Positions 1 to 9,502 of a DNA stretch of 47,098 bases are shown piece after piece. The notes under the pieces were generated by a model. The model was not told where the DNA came from, did no database searches, and saw only the letters and a list, made by a program, of their open reading frames with translations. Each line of letters starts with the position of its first letter. Position 1 is the stretch's first letter. The position numbers were made by a program, and so were the translations under genes. This DNA comes from Candidatus Fimicola merdigallinarum (GTDB lineage Bacteria; Bacillota; Clostridia; Lachnospirales; Anaerotignaceae), in the NCBI GenBank assembly GCA_017694425.1, contig JADIMX010000128.1:1-47098 (forward strand). Reading direction: 5' to 3'.

Positions 1-88
1 ATATTATATGGTTTAAAAATGGGATTTGTGTTTAATTTTAGATAATGTAAATGTTTAGTATAGTAAATTTATATATTTTAGCTAATAT

Positions 89-117
89 TTGAAAAGTATT
101 CGCTAAAGTGATATACT
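89..117 (+). promoter_or_regulatory. Sigma-A-type promoter for the DUF1576 gene
   Basis: TTGAAA (89-94), a 17-base spacer and TATACT (112-117), with a TG one base before the -10 (extended -10). It lies 35 bases before the start of the first gene. No TGGCAC-N5-TTGC sigma-54 element is visible in the 151 bases upstream, which matters because the second gene resembles a sigma-54 activator. Confidence 0.6.
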
Positions 118-151
118 TATTTTATAAAAAATGATGGAAAGGAATTACTAA

Positions 152-1504
152 ATGAACAAAAATTCAAATACTGGTTATAGATTTGCTTTTGTATATGCAG
201 TTTTTTTTGTAATTGTGGGATTTTTGTTGTCAAGCCCTAGAGATATATTTGATGGGTTTATAAAGATTATTCTTGCTAATGATATCCTTATAACAGATTA
301 TTTTTATCTTGTTGGCATTGGCCCAACTCTTGTAAATGTTGGAGTTGTAACCCTTATAACAGTTATAATAATGTATTTAAATAAAGTTCCTTTAAATGGT
401 GGGGGAATACTTACCATAGGGCTTATGTCAGGATTTTCTTTTTTTGGTAAGAATGTATTTAATATGTGGTTTATAATTTTAGGCACATATATATTTTGTA
501 TTACTAACAAAGAGAAGTTTTCTAAATACGTTGTAATAAGCCTTTTATCTACGGCTTTAGGCCCTCTTATAAGCACAACATTTTTTTATAACGAAAATAT
601 TACGTTATATAATGCAATAACATCTATAAGTTGTGGTATAATAATAGGGTTTGTTATGCCACTTTTAGCTCAGCATACAGATAAACTGCTTCACGGACTT
701 AGTTTATATAACGGTGGTTTTGCCATAGGTCTTTTAGCTCTTATATTAGTTCCTATTTTAAAATCTTACGGTTATGAATTTAATACTGTTTCCAAGTGGA
801 GCGTAGGTCACAACTTTGAGATAGGTAGTGTGATATACTTAATTTGTATATTATTAATAGTATATGGATTTTTAAGCGATAGAGAGAATGCTTTTACAAA
901 CTATAAAAATATACTTAAAAGGTCTGGAAGTCCTACACAGGATTTTACAGTACTTGACGGTATTCCTTCCGTACTTATAAATATAGGTGTAAATGGAATA
1001 ATAGCAACAACCTATATAATTATTACGGGTGGAGATTTAAATGGGCCTACTATAGGTGGTATAATAACAATTATGGGTTTTGGAGCTAAGGGTAAGCACG
1101 CAAAAAATATAATTCCTATTATGCTAGGCATTTTAATAGGTGGTTTCACTAAAGAGTGGGGATACAATAGCCCGTCAGCACAGCTAGCTGGACTTTTTGG
1201 TACAACACTAGCACCTGTTGCAGGGACATATGGATTTTTGGCAGGAGTATTTTCGGGTTTTGTACATTCATCTGTAACACTTCACGCTGGACTTGGATAC
1301 TCCGGTGTAAACCTTTATAATAATGGCTTTGCAGGTGGAATTGTTTCTATAGTAATGTTTCCTATACTTTCAAGGTATTTAAAGCCAAATGTTTATTCAG
1401 ACCCTTCACCTAGTATGATGATGTCAGAATTTAAAAATATAGATGATATTTCTAAAATAGAGGAGCGTCTTTCTAAAATGGAAGATGAACTTTCAAATCT
1501 TTAA
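152..1504 (+). CDS. DUF1576-type multi-pass membrane protein
   Basis: A 450-residue protein that is almost entirely hydrophobic, with about ten to twelve predicted membrane segments and glycine-rich stretches such as GGDLNGPTIGGI and GFGAKGKHAKN in the second half. The last 40 residues are polar and charged (KIEERLSKMEDEL), probably a short cytoplasmic coiled tail. From memory it matches the uncharacterised DUF1576 family of Firmicute membrane proteins; substrate and function are unknown. The start is ATG after AAAGGAA. It is followed after 65 bases by an NtrC-like regulator on the same strand, so the two are probably co-transcribed and the regulator may respond to whatever this protein handles. 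A transporter role is inference only. Confidence 0.75.
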   Translation: MNKNSNTGYRFAFVYAVFFVIVGFLLSSPRDIFDGFIKIILANDILITDYFYLVGIGPTLVNVGVVTLITVIIMYLNKVPLNGGGILTIGLMSGFSFFGKNVFNMWFIILGTYIFCITNKEKFSKYVVISLLSTALGPLISTTFFYNENITLYNAITSISCGIIIGFVMPLLAQHTDKLLHGLSLYNGGFAIGLLALILVPILKSYGYEFNTVSKWSVGHNFEIGSVIYLICILLIVYGFLSDRENAFTNYKNILKRSGSPTQDFTVLDGIPSVLINIGVNGIIATTYIIITGGDLNGPTIGGIITIMGFGAKGKHAKNIIPIMLGILIGGFTKEWGYNSPSAQLAGLFGTTLAPVAGTYGFLAGVFSGFVHSSVTLHAGLGYSGVNLYNNGFAGGIVSIVMFPILSRYLKPNVYSDPSPSMMMSEFKNIDDISKIEERLSKMEDELSNL

Positions 1505-1569
1505 TTATTTTCTATCTAAAAGATTATATGTTAATCTGCGTTTTTTTAGTTTATGGAGGTAAAAATTAA

Positions 1570-3480
1570 ATGGACAATGAAAAACAAAGTATGCTTGAAA
1601 AGGCGTATAAAAGATGTGAGGAGAGAAAACTTGAGCCTGACAGAAGAATAGATATGAGTACACTTTCAGGTAGTGAGTTTGAAAGTTTAATAGAGAAAAA
1701 AGAGTTTCTTTTAAGTAGTGCTAGACCGTTTATGGAAAAAATATATAAGTTTGTTGAGGACAAAAGTTTCCTCGTTTCCCTTGCTGATGAAAATGCTAGA
1801 GTTATAGAGGTAGTAGGTGAAAGCGATATAGAGAACACTTGCGTTAGAAAAGGTATAGACTGGTCTGAAAATAATGCGGGAGTTAATGCTATTTCTCTTG
1901 CTTTAAAAGAGGGTAGAGCTATACAGGTTTCAGGTGACGAGCATTACTGTAATGAGCTTAAAATGTGGGGTTGTTCTGCAAGTCCTATATGGCTTAATGG
2001 TATTTTAGTCGGTGTTATAAGTATTACAGGCCCTAAAGAAAAGGTATACCCTCATACGCTAGGAATGGCTGTTGCAACATCATACGCTATTGAAAATATA
2101 CTTTATGTAAAAGAAAAGAATAATCAGCTTATAATTAAGCAGAACTTCCAAGATGCCATTGTTGAAGCTGTAAACGACGGTATGATTATAATTGATAAAA
2201 ACGGAATTATAACATATATGAATAGTGAGGCAGGGGACATACTTTACGTAAATAAGGATAAGTCTATAGGAAAACATATTTCGGATATTGCAAACTTTAA
2301 CCCTATGATACTTGAGGTTTTAAGGACAGGTATAGGCTATATTGATAAGGAGCTTATAGTAAGAAATCCTGAAGGGGCTATAATGCACTTACAGAAAACA
2401 GCTTATCCTATAAAAGATGAAAATGGTCAGGTTGCCGGAGTTGTTGATACTTTTAGAAGAATAAAGAAAGTTAAGAAAATGGTAAATGATATGGTAGGAA
2501 GTTATGCAAAATTTACTTTCGAAGATATCATAGGAAATGATAGCAACGAGAAGTTTGTAGAGAGTTTAAAAATGGCTAGAATTGCTTCACAGAGTACATC
2601 AAATGTGCTTATACAGGGGGAAAGTGGTACAGGTAAGGAGCTTTTTGCAAATGCTATACACAATGCCTCAACTAGAGCAGGTCAGCCTTTCGTTACACTA
2701 AACTGTTCCGGTATTCCAAGACAGCTTTTAGAAAGTGAGCTTTTCGGTGTTGAGAAAAAGTATGGAATGGAAAACTTTATTGAGGGTAGACCTGGAAAGT
2801 TTGAACTTGCCAACGGCGGTACACTTTTTATAAATGAGGTAAGTGAACTTCCTTTAGACTTACAGGTTAAGCTTATGAAAGCTATACAGGATAAGCGTAT
2901 AAGCCGTATCGGTGGCGAAAATGTGTTTGACGTAAATGTAAGACTTATATGTGCCACAAATAAGGACCTTTCAGAGCTTTGTCGTGACGGAAGTTTTAGA
3001 CAGGACTTATACTACAGACTTGACGTTTTAGGTATAAAGACAACACCTCTTAGAGAGCAGAAAGATAGTATAGATAAACTTTGTAAACATATAATAACTA
3101 GAATGAGTAATCATTTAGGTAAAAATGTATTTGAAATAGGTGCGGTAGCTCTTAATATACTTAGACAGTATGATTGGCCAGGAAATGTTAGAGAGCTTGA
3201 AAATGCCCTTGAAAGAGCTGTAAACGTATGTGAGGGTACAGTTATATTACCTGAGCATATACCAGCATATATAAATGATACAATGAAAGATGGCAAAGAA
3301 TATGCTTTAGATACAGCTGAAGATGGCAAAGAATATGATACTCTTGAAAGCCTTGAAAAGAAACATATAATACTTATTACACGTCATACAAAAGGTAATA
3401 TATCAAAGGCAGCAGAAATGCTTGGTGTAAGCCGTAATACTCTTTATAATAAACTAAAAAAATATGAAATAGAAATTTAA
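1570..3480 (+). CDS. NtrC/AcoR-like regulator (GAF-PAS-AAA+-Fis) lacking GAFTGA
   Basis: A 636-residue multidomain regulator. Residues about 40-180 look like a GAF-type sensor and 190-300 a PAS domain (DGMIIIDKNGIITYMN). Residues 318-545 are the AAA+ domain with Walker A GESGTGKE (350-357), and the last 45 residues are a Fis-type helix-turn-helix (KAAEMLGVSRNTLYNKL). Family members that activate sigma-54 carry GAFTGA after ELFG.E; here that segment reads VEKKYGMENFIEGRPG, so the sigma-54 contact loop is not recognisable. The Walker B core usually ends LDE; here it is FINEV, Asp replaced by Asn (N422). Sensor II reads PLREQKDSI instead of PLRERxEDI. It may therefore act as a sigma-70 regulator in the manner of TyrR, or be a poor ATPase. 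Start ATG after GGAGG. Confidence 0.85.
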   Translation: MDNEKQSMLEKAYKRCEERKLEPDRRIDMSTLSGSEFESLIEKKEFLLSSARPFMEKIYKFVEDKSFLVSLADENARVIEVVGESDIENTCVRKGIDWSENNAGVNAISLALKEGRAIQVSGDEHYCNELKMWGCSASPIWLNGILVGVISITGPKEKVYPHTLGMAVATSYAIENILYVKEKNNQLIIKQNFQDAIVEAVNDGMIIIDKNGIITYMNSEAGDILYVNKDKSIGKHISDIANFNPMILEVLRTGIGYIDKELIVRNPEGAIMHLQKTAYPIKDENGQVAGVVDTFRRIKKVKKMVNDMVGSYAKFTFEDIIGNDSNEKFVESLKMARIASQSTSNVLIQGESGTGKELFANAIHNASTRAGQPFVTLNCSGIPRQLLESELFGVEKKYGMENFIEGRPGKFELANGGTLFINEVSELPLDLQVKLMKAIQDKRISRIGGENVFDVNVRLICATNKDLSELCRDGSFRQDLYYRLDVLGIKTTPLREQKDSIDKLCKHIITRMSNHLGKNVFEIGAVALNILRQYDWPGNVRELENALERAVNVCEGTVILPEHIPAYINDTMKDGKEYALDTAEDGKEYDTLESLEKKHIILITRHTKGNISKAAEMLGVSRNTLYNKLKKYEIEI

Positions 3481-3484
3481 TCCT

Positions 3485-3517
3485 AAAATACCCAAAGGTT
3501 AAACCTTTGGGTATTTT
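3485..3517. terminator. Intrinsic terminator after the NtrC-like gene
   Basis: AAAATACCCAAAGGTT and AACCTTTGGGTATTTT form a perfect 16-base inverted repeat almost without a loop, ending in a T-run. It begins 5 bases after the stop codon and is symmetrical, so it may work in both directions. Confidence 0.8.
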
Positions 3518-3666
3518 AAAAAGTTAGGTAAAAATTCCTACAAAAAATAAAAATTTCCTATAATAGAATATAATTAGTCTGACAACCAAAAAATAAAATT
3601 ATAGTGAACAAGAAATAATAGTGTAATTGTCAGAACATTCAGTTCCTATTAAAGGTTTACAACAAT

Positions 3667-3716
3667 AAAAAAGCCCTATAAGGGCTTTAGCAAACCACCC
3701 GTCTAACGGGTGGTTT
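3667..3716 (-). terminator. Double hairpin terminator of the leu operon
   Basis: Two hairpins lie just beyond the leuB stop when read on the minus strand: AACCACCC/GGGTGGTT (3692-3716), then AAGCCC/GGGCTT followed by TTTTTT (3667-3688). The second has the T-run expected of an intrinsic terminator. The rest of the 3518-3666 gap is AT-rich with a distant inverted repeat (TCTGACAA near 3578, TTGTCAGA near 3628) and no gene that I can see. Confidence 0.75.
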
Positions 3717-3721
3717 TAATT

Positions 3722-4801
3722 TTACATATTTATTTCATCAGCTATAACTTTGCCCATTTCCTTTGTACCTACAAGAATCATACCCTCGCTCATAATATCA
3801 GGAGTTCTATATCCTTTTTCAAGAACAGAAATAACTGCATCTTCAATAGCTTTTGCTTCTTTATCAAGTTTAAATGAATACTTTAACATCATAGCCACAG
3901 AAAGTATTGTTGCAATAGGGTTTGCTTTATTCTGACCGGCAATATCCGGTGCTGAGCCGTGAATAGGCTCATACATTCCAAGTCTTCCGTCACCTATACT
4001 TGCAGATGGCAAAAGACCAATAGAGCCAGTTATCATACTTGCCTCGTCTGAAAGTATGTCACCGAACATATTTGAAGTTAATATAACGTCAAACTGCTTT
4101 GGATTTCTAACAAGTTGCATTGATGCATTATCAACGTACATATGGGATACTTTTACTTCCGGATATTCTTTAGATATTTCATCAACAGTTTTTCTCCAAA
4201 GACGAGAGCTTTCCAAAACATTTGCCTTATCTACACTTACAAGGTTTTTGTTTCTTTGCATAGCTACATCAAAAGCATTTCTTGCTATACGCTCAATTTC
4301 TTTTTTGCTGTATGCCTCTGTATCATAAGCTTCCTCACCGTATTTACCTTGTCTATATCCTCTGTCGCCAAAGTAAATGCCACCAGTAAGCTCCCTTACT
4401 ATCATTATATCAAGTCCATCTTCAACTATTTCTGGTTTTAATGGACTGGCATTAGCAAGGGCTTTATACATTGTTGCAGGTCTAAGATTTGTGAAAAGCC
4501 CAAGACCATCTCTAAGTCCTAAAAGTGCCTTTTCCGGTCTGTTTTTATTCTCTACATTATCCCACTTAGGGCCACCAACAGCACCGAGAAGAACAGAGTC
4601 TGACTGTTTACATATTTCAAGAGTTTCTTCTGGTAAGCAAACACCAAATTCATCAATGGCACAACCACCGGCTAAAACGTATTTAAAGTTGAATATATGA
4701 TTAAATTTTTCACCTATTTTTTTGAGAACATTTACCGCTTCTGCTGTAACTTCCGGTCCTATACCGTCACCGGAAACTACAGCGATATTAAACTCTGCCA
4801 T
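3722..4801 (-). CDS. leuB: 3-isopropylmalate dehydrogenase
   Basis: Cytoplasmic enzyme of leucine synthesis that oxidises and decarboxylates 3-isopropylmalate with NAD+ to 2-oxoisocaproate. The 359-residue length is normal. Visible family motifs are GDGIGPEV at the N-terminus, [10 protein letters not shown] (around 74-83), the substrate/metal region [15 protein letters not shown] (around 242-256) and the cofactor region [12 protein letters not shown] (around 277-288). It starts at ATG with AAGGAG upstream, 14 bases after leuD. It is the last gene of leuA-leuC-leuD-leuB and is followed by a terminator. Confidence 0.95.
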   Translation of the reverse strand: MAEFNIAVVSGDGIGPEVTAEAVNVLKKIGEKFNHIFNFKYVLAGGCAIDEFGVCLPEETLEICKQSDSVLLGAVGGPKWDNVENKNRPEKALLGLRDGLGLFTNLRPATMYKALANASPLKPEIVEDGLDIMIVRELTGGIYFGDRGYRQGKYGEEAYDTEAYSKKEIERIARNAFDVAMQRNKNLVSVDKANVLESSRLWRKTVDEISKEYPEVKVSHMYVDNASMQLVRNPKQFDVILTSNMFGDILSDEASMITGSIGLLPSASIGDGRLGMYEPIHGSAPDIAGQNKANPIATILSVAMMLKYSFKLDKEAKAIEDAVISVLEKGYRTPDIMSEGMILVGTKEMGKVIADEINM

Positions 4802-4815
4802 TTTTACTACTCCTT

Positions 4816-5310
4816 TTATTCGCTTAATTTTCTTTTTGTATACTCAACAAGTCCGTCATTTTCCATTATTTTCTGAATGAAAGGAGGGAATGGCTGAGCC
4901 TTATATGTTTTGTTTTTTGTAATGTTTGTTATTATACCTGTTGTAAAGTCTATTGAAACTTCGTCACCGTTATCAATATCTTCAGAGGCCTCATCACACT
5001 CAAGTATAGGAAGACCTATATTTATAGCATTTCTGTAAAATATTCTTGCAAATGTAGAGGCTATTACACAGCTTACACCGGCACATTTTATTGCTAAAGG
5101 TGCGTGTTCACGTGAAGAACCACAGCCGAAATTTTTCTTTGCAACTATAATATCGCCTTTTTTAACTTTATTTACAAAATCAGCATCTATATCTATCATA
5201 CAGTATTTTGCAAGTTCCTCGCCGGTTGAAACATTAAGGTATCTTGCAGGGATTATAACATCAGTATCTACATTATCGCCGTATTTAAAAACTTTTCCTT
5301 TTGCTACCAT
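4816..5310 (-). CDS. leuD: 3-isopropylmalate dehydratase, small subunit
   Basis: Swivel-domain subunit of isopropylmalate isomerase, 164 residues. It shows [15 protein letters not shown] near the N-terminus and the [12 protein letters not shown] loop that closes over the LeuC active site. The length is typical of the short, archaeal/clostridial-type LeuD. Its ATG overlaps the leuC stop by one base (TAATG), so translation of the two subunits is probably coupled for equal amounts. Confidence 0.95.
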   Translation of the reverse strand: MVAKGKVFKYGDNVDTDVIIPARYLNVSTGEELAKYCMIDIDADFVNKVKKGDIIVAKKNFGCGSSREHAPLAIKCAGVSCVIASTFARIFYRNAINIGLPILECDEASEDIDNGDEVSIDFTTGIITNITKNKTYKAQPFPPFIQKIMENDGLVEYTKRKLSE

Positions 5311-6581
5311 TATTTATCTACCTCCACTTTATTTGGGTCTGTTATTTTTCCTGTTAACGCAGAAGCCGCTGCAACTGCCGGACTTGCAAGGTAAACTTCG
5401 CTTTCAACGTGTCCCATACGCCCAACAAAGTTTCTGTTTGTTGTTGAAATACATCTTTCACCTTTTGCAAGTATTCCCATATGCCCTCCAAGACAAGGTC
5501 CACAAGTAGGTGTTGAGAATATAGCACCAGCATTTACAATGTCCTCTACATATCCAGCTTTTATACAGTCCAGATAAATTTTTTGTGTTGCAGGTATTAC
5601 AATAACTCTTACACCTTTTGCAACGTGTTTTCCTCTAAGGATATCGGCTGTAATCTTCATATCCTCAAAACGACCATTTGTACAGGAACCTATTACAACT
5701 TGGTCTATTTTTATATCGCCAACTTCGTCAATAGTTTTTGTGTTTTCAGGAAGATGAGGGAAAGCGACCGTTGGTTTTAATGTGCTTAAATCTATTGTGT
5801 ATTCAGCCTCGTACTCGGCGTCTTCGTCAGCCTCAAAAACTTTGTACTCCTTAGTTGAGTGTTTTTTCATATAATCTATTGTAAGGTCATCAACAGGGAA
5901 TATACCGTTTTTAGCACCTGCCTCAATAGCCATATTTGCTATTGTAAATCTTCCGTCCATTGATATTTCTTTTATGCCTTCGCCTACAAATTCCATTGAT
6001 TTATATAAAGCTCCGTCAACACCAATAAGACCTATAATGTGAAGTATTACGTCTTTACCACTTACGTTTTTAGGCATTTTTCCTACAATGTTAAATTTTA
6101 TAGCTGATGGCACTTTAAACCAAGCCTCGCCGGTTGCCATACCTATTGCCATATCAGTACTGCCTATACCAGTTGAGAATGCCCCTAAAGCTCCGTATGT
6201 ACAAGTGTGAGAGTCAGCACCTATAACTACATCGCCGGCAACAACAATACCTTTTTCAGGGAGGAGGGCGTGTTCGATACCCATTTCGCCAACATCAAAG
6301 AAGTTTTTTATATCTTTATCAAAAGCAAACTCTCTACTACATTTACATTGTTCAGCTGCTTTAATATCCTTGTTCGGTGTGAAATGGTCTAAAACGATAA
6401 CAACTTTTTCTTTATCAAAAACATCTTTTGCACCTGTCTTTTTAAATTCAGGTATGGCAACTGCTGTTGTTATGTCATTTCCCATTACTATATCAAGTTT
6501 TGCCTGTATAAGCTGTCCGGCCTCAACCTTTTCAAGACCTGATGCGTGGGCAAGTATTTTTTGTGTCATTGTCATTCCCAT
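5310..6581 (-). CDS. leuC: 3-isopropylmalate dehydratase, large subunit
   Basis: Aconitase-family subunit carrying the [4Fe-4S] cluster, 423 residues, the shorter homoaconitase/IPM isomerase type. Cluster ligands are visible in VVIGSCTNG (about residue 300) and [11 protein letters not shown] (about 360-363). The N-terminus [15 protein letters not shown] is typical; either the first ATG (chosen; GAGGAGG lies 9 bases upstream) or the third codon could be used. It works with LeuD to convert 2-isopropylmalate to 3-isopropylmalate. It lies 3 bases after leuA, within the T-box-controlled operon. Confidence 0.95.
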   Translation of the reverse strand: MGMTMTQKILAHASGLEKVEAGQLIQAKLDIVMGNDITTAVAIPEFKKTGAKDVFDKEKVVIVLDHFTPNKDIKAAEQCKCSREFAFDKDIKNFFDVGEMGIEHALLPEKGIVVAGDVVIGADSHTCTYGALGAFSTGIGSTDMAIGMATGEAWFKVPSAIKFNIVGKMPKNVSGKDVILHIIGLIGVDGALYKSMEFVGEGIKEISMDGRFTIANMAIEAGAKNGIFPVDDLTIDYMKKHSTKEYKVFEADEDAEYEAEYTIDLSTLKPTVAFPHLPENTKTIDEVGDIKIDQVVIGSCTNGRFEDMKITADILRGKHVAKGVRVIVIPATQKIYLDCIKAGYVEDIVNAGAIFSTPTCGPCLGGHMGILAKGERCISTTNRNFVGRMGHVESEVYLASPAVAAASALTGKITDPNKVEVDK

Positions 6582-6584
6582 TTT

Positions 6585-8264
6585 TTATTCCTCCTCTTTT
6601 TTATCTCTAAGAATTTTATTTACTGTACTTACAACTGCACGAAGTGATGATTTACTAACACTTTTGGAAGTTCCAGCACCGAAGTATCTCTTTCCGTTTT
6701 CATCTCTTATTTCTATGTAGGAAATAGCTCTAGCTTTTGTACCAAGCTCCATAGAATGACCACGATAGTCCACAATATCTATATGTATGTTAAGTAAATC
6801 TTCTAAGGCACGACAGAAAGCTGAAACAACACCGTTTCCCTCACCAACTATAAATCGTTTTTCACCGTTATATATTATTTCTGCCTCTATATTTACAATA
6901 TCCCAGTCAGCGTCAACAGTTGCTGAACGGTATGTATTAAGCTGTAAAGGTGTTCTTATGTCTACATATTCATTTTTAAATATTTCATAAATCTTTTCGG
7001 AGCTTATTTCGGACTGCATTTCGTCAGAAACCTTTGTAACAACTGCACCAACGTCTTTTTGGAAAGCCTTAGGCATATGAAGTCCGAAGTTTTGTTCTAA
7101 TATAAATGTAACTCCACCTTTTCCGGACTGGCTGTTTATACGAATAATAGGGTCGTAAGTTCTGCCTACATCTAATGGGTCAAGTGGGAGATAAGGTACT
7201 TCCCATCTTTCAGGGTGATTTTTCATAGCCTCCATACCTTTTCTTATAGCATCTTGATGAGAACCGGAGAAGGCTGTGTACACAAGGTCGCCGGCATATG
7301 GGTGTCGTGGGTGTACATTCATTCTTGTAGAGCTTTCGTATATCTCTATAAGGTCACTCATATTGCTAAAGTTAAGTTTTGGGTCTATGCCCTGTGTAAA
7401 AAGGTTCATACCTACATTCATAATGTCACAGTTACCTGTTCTTTCACCATTTCCAAAAAGAGTACCCTCAACTCTGTCTGCACCTGCCATAAGCCCAAGC
7501 TCTGTTGATGCAACGGCAGTACCTCTGTCATTATGAGTGTGTAAACTTACAATAATATTTTCTCTATTTTTAAGGTTTCTGCACATATACTCGATTTGGT
7601 CTGCGTATATGTTTGGTGTACTCATTTCCACTGTTGAAGGAAGATTTATAATAACTTTTTTATCCAAAGTAGGTTGCCATACATCTATTACTGCATTACA
7701 TATTTCTGCTGCAAAATCCATTTCTGTTCCTGTAAAACTTTCAGGAGAGTATTCAAATGTAAAGTCTGTTTCAGGATATTTTTCTGCCATTTCCTTTACA
7801 AGTTTTGCACCGTATACAGCAAGGTCTATTGTCTGCTCTTTGTTGTTTTTAAATACAACATCTCGCTGAAGTGTTGATGTTGAGTTATAGAGGTGTACGA
7901 TAGCTTTTTTAACACCTTTTAAAGCCTGGAAAGTACGCTCTATAATATGACCTCTGGACTGTGTAAGTACCTGTACTGTAACATCATCAGGTATAAGATT
8001 TTCATCTATAAGTGTTCGTGTAAATTCATACTCTGTGTCTGATGCTGCCGGAAAGCCGATTTCTATTTCTTTAAAACCTGTGTTCACAAGGAATTTGAAA
8101 AAGTTAAGTTTTTGTTCAAGTCCCATAGGATTTTCTAAAGCCTGATTACCATCTCTAAGGTCTACACTACACCATATAGGTGCTTTTTCTATTTTTTTGT
8201 TAGGCCAAGTTCTGTCTTTTAAATCGATAGTTTCGTATGGTCTGTATCTTTCATAATTCTTCAT
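6585..8264 (-). CDS. leuA: 2-isopropylmalate synthase (long type)
   Basis: First committed enzyme of leucine synthesis, condensing acetyl-CoA with 2-oxoisovalerate. Its 559 residues and the N-terminus with RYRPYETIDLKDRTWPNKKI place it in the longer, Corynebacterium-like LeuA class rather than the 510-residue E. coli type. The catalytic barrel shows WCSVDLRDGNQAL (metal-binding Asp) and the HTHNDRGTA metal motif. The C-terminal 130 residues are the LeuA allosteric dimer domain (SYIEIRDENGKRYFGAGTS), consistent with leucine feedback inhibition. It is the first gene after the leucine T-box leader. Confidence 0.95.
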   Translation of the reverse strand: MKNYERYRPYETIDLKDRTWPNKKIEKAPIWCSVDLRDGNQALENPMGLEQKLNFFKFLVNTGFKEIEIGFPAASDTEYEFTRTLIDENLIPDDVTVQVLTQSRGHIIERTFQALKGVKKAIVHLYNSTSTLQRDVVFKNNKEQTIDLAVYGAKLVKEMAEKYPETDFTFEYSPESFTGTEMDFAAEICNAVIDVWQPTLDKKVIINLPSTVEMSTPNIYADQIEYMCRNLKNRENIIVSLHTHNDRGTAVASTELGLMAGADRVEGTLFGNGERTGNCDIMNVGMNLFTQGIDPKLNFSNMSDLIEIYESSTRMNVHPRHPYAGDLVYTAFSGSHQDAIRKGMEAMKNHPERWEVPYLPLDPLDVGRTYDPIIRINSQSGKGGVTFILEQNFGLHMPKAFQKDVGAVVTKVSDEMQSEISSEKIYEIFKNEYVDIRTPLQLNTYRSATVDADWDIVNIEAEIIYNGEKRFIVGEGNGVVSAFCRALEDLLNIHIDIVDYRGHSMELGTKARAISYIEIRDENGKRYFGAGTSKSVSKSSLRAVVSTVNKILRDKKEEE

Positions 8265-8329
8265 ACTACAATTTCTCCTTTACTAAATTTTACGTTTTTA
8301 ATTTCCCCAAAATTAAAGATATGTGAGTA

Positions 8330-8616
8330 ATAAAAAAGCCCTTCATCTCAATATATAGAGATGAAAGGCATAATATCACTTCCACGGTACCACTCTTATT
8401 TACTCCTAATGGAGTACCCTCAATAAGATACTTGAAAAAAATCGCATATCCTGTTCCTGTAACGGTGAACCTCCGTCATAGCCTATAATTACCTTTCAGC
8501 TAGCCACTCCAAGGCGAGTTCAATTCAATCTGAAATACTGTCTTTCACCAACCGACAGCTCTCTGAATTTCGTTATGAATTTACTATTCCTTTTCATAGT
8601 GTTTTGCGTAATGTAT
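8330..8616 (-). promoter_or_regulatory. Leucine T-box leader (CUC specifier)
   Basis: Read on the minus strand, the leader has the Stem I signature AGAGAGCTGTCGGTTGGTG, a specifier-loop segment TTGAACTCGCC with CTC (8518-8516, Leu) in the expected place, and the conserved T-box GAGTGGTACCGTGG (8382-8395) that pairs with the uncharged tRNA acceptor end. A terminator hairpin follows. Uncharged tRNA-Leu would stabilise the antiterminator and allow leuACDB transcription; this is the established mechanism of the family. The Leu specifier agrees with the downstream genes. Confidence 0.93.
8332..8369 (-). terminator. T-box terminator of the leu leader
   Basis: GCCTTTCATCTC (8369-8358) and GAGATGAAGGGC (8349-8338) form a 12-base stem followed by TTTTTTA on the minus strand. 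It lies directly after the T-box motif and is the alternative to the antiterminator. Confidence 0.9.
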
Positions 8617-8622
8617 AGAGAT

Positions 8623-8651
8623 AATCTATCACAAAAGATAACTGCTGTCAA
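8623..8651 (-). promoter_or_regulatory. Promoter of the leu T-box transcript
   Basis: On the minus strand: TTGACA (8651-8646), a 17-base spacer and TAGATT (8628-8623). Transcription would start near 8616, immediately before Stem I. The same TTGACA-17-TAGATT combination precedes the glycine T-box at 41268. Confidence 0.75.
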
Positions 8652-8734
8652 TTAAAATAAGGCTATGTACTGTAAAAAGTGCATAAAATTATACAATAAA
8701 AATCTATAAGGCTTTGGTAAACCGTTCTACTAAA

Positions 8735-9502
8735 TTATTGTACATAAAGTTTTTTGTCGATTAAGTAGACGCATATATAATACCAAATAAAGCCGACTAT
8801 TAAATAGAAAGCTAGATAACTTAAAAAGTATAGGCTTATATTTTGTATAGCTAAATTGTCTAGTGTTATATAGGAGATAAATAAATTTAAGAAAACTCTC
8901 TCAACTAGCTGTGTTAAAATATATATTACTATACCTACGGCGAATTTGAATTTTTCAAACTTTGCTATACTTGATATGGATATAAGGGCATATATTTTTA
9001 CAATTGTGTATATGGCACTTACTATGAACATTATAATGAACATTACAGCGAATAAAAATAAATTTAAGTTCTGTATATTGTTGTTTAGTCGATTTATTAT
9101 ATAAACTATATCAGTTGACATTAATGTAAATACAATAGGAATACACAGTAAGCCGAAAAATAATGTAACTATACCCATAATAAAAGCAGAGCTTATTTTT
9201 GAAAGTACTATCTGTTTAGCAGTTACGGGAAGGGTATTTAAAAGATAACCATCTTTTCCGTATATTCCAATGGCATATGACCTAAATATATTAAAAATAT
9301 ATATAGATACGGTAGCTAATGCTGATACAAGGGTAGCTATAATTAGAAACATCACTGTTCCAATAAAAATAATGTTATTGTTTGGACTAAAGTTTTTTGC
9401 TGTTAAAACTGTTAATGTGGATAGAAAAACCATAACTATATCTAAAATAAGAATAGGTTTATATATAGATTTTAAATCGTATTTCAATAATTTTAAAAAC
9501 AT
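8735..9502 (-). CDS. ABC-2-type transporter permease
   Basis: A 255-residue integral membrane protein with about six hydrophobic segments (e.g. FIGTVMFLIIATLVSALATVSIYIF and AFIMGIVTLFFGLLCI). It begins FLKLLKYDLKSIYKPI, the cytoplasmic start typical of ABC-2 permeases. The ATG overlaps the stop of the ATPase gene by one base (TAATG), so the two are translationally coupled. With the YtrA-like regulator upstream it forms a three-gene exporter module. The substrate cannot be read from sequence; related modules are often linked to envelope stress or antimicrobial peptides, which is only a family-level hint. Confidence 0.85.
   Translation of the reverse strand: MFLKLLKYDLKSIYKPILILDIVMVFLSTLTVLTAKNFSPNNNIIFIGTVMFLIIATLVSALATVSIYIFNIFRSYAIGIYGKDGYLLNTLPVTAKQIVLSKISSAFIMGIVTLFFGLLCIPIVFTLMSTDIVYIINRLNNNIQNLNLFLFAVMFIIMFIVSAIYTIVKIYALISISSIAKFEKFKFAVGIVIYILTQLVERVFLNLFISYITLDNLAIQNISLYFLSYLAFYLIVGFIWYYICVYLIDKKLYVQ

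Noticed and set aside
1-151. Sigma-54 promoter upstream of the DUF1576 gene.
   Set aside because: No TGGCAC-N5-TTGC pattern; a good extended -10 sigma-A promoter explains expression.
3518-3666. Possible degenerate insertion sequence between the NtrC-like gene and leuB (TCTGACAA/TTGTCAGA and AAAAATTCCTA-like repeats).
   Set aside because: The repeats are short, the stretch is only 150 bases and no transposase remnant is translatable.
4142-4441. Plus-strand ORFs of 60-140 codons inside leuB, leuC and leuA.
   Set aside because: They are shadows of clearly coding minus-strand genes, with no ribosome sites.
8652-8734. Possible small gene between the ABC permease and the leu promoter.
   Set aside because: Too short, no ribosome site and no start codon with a sensible frame.
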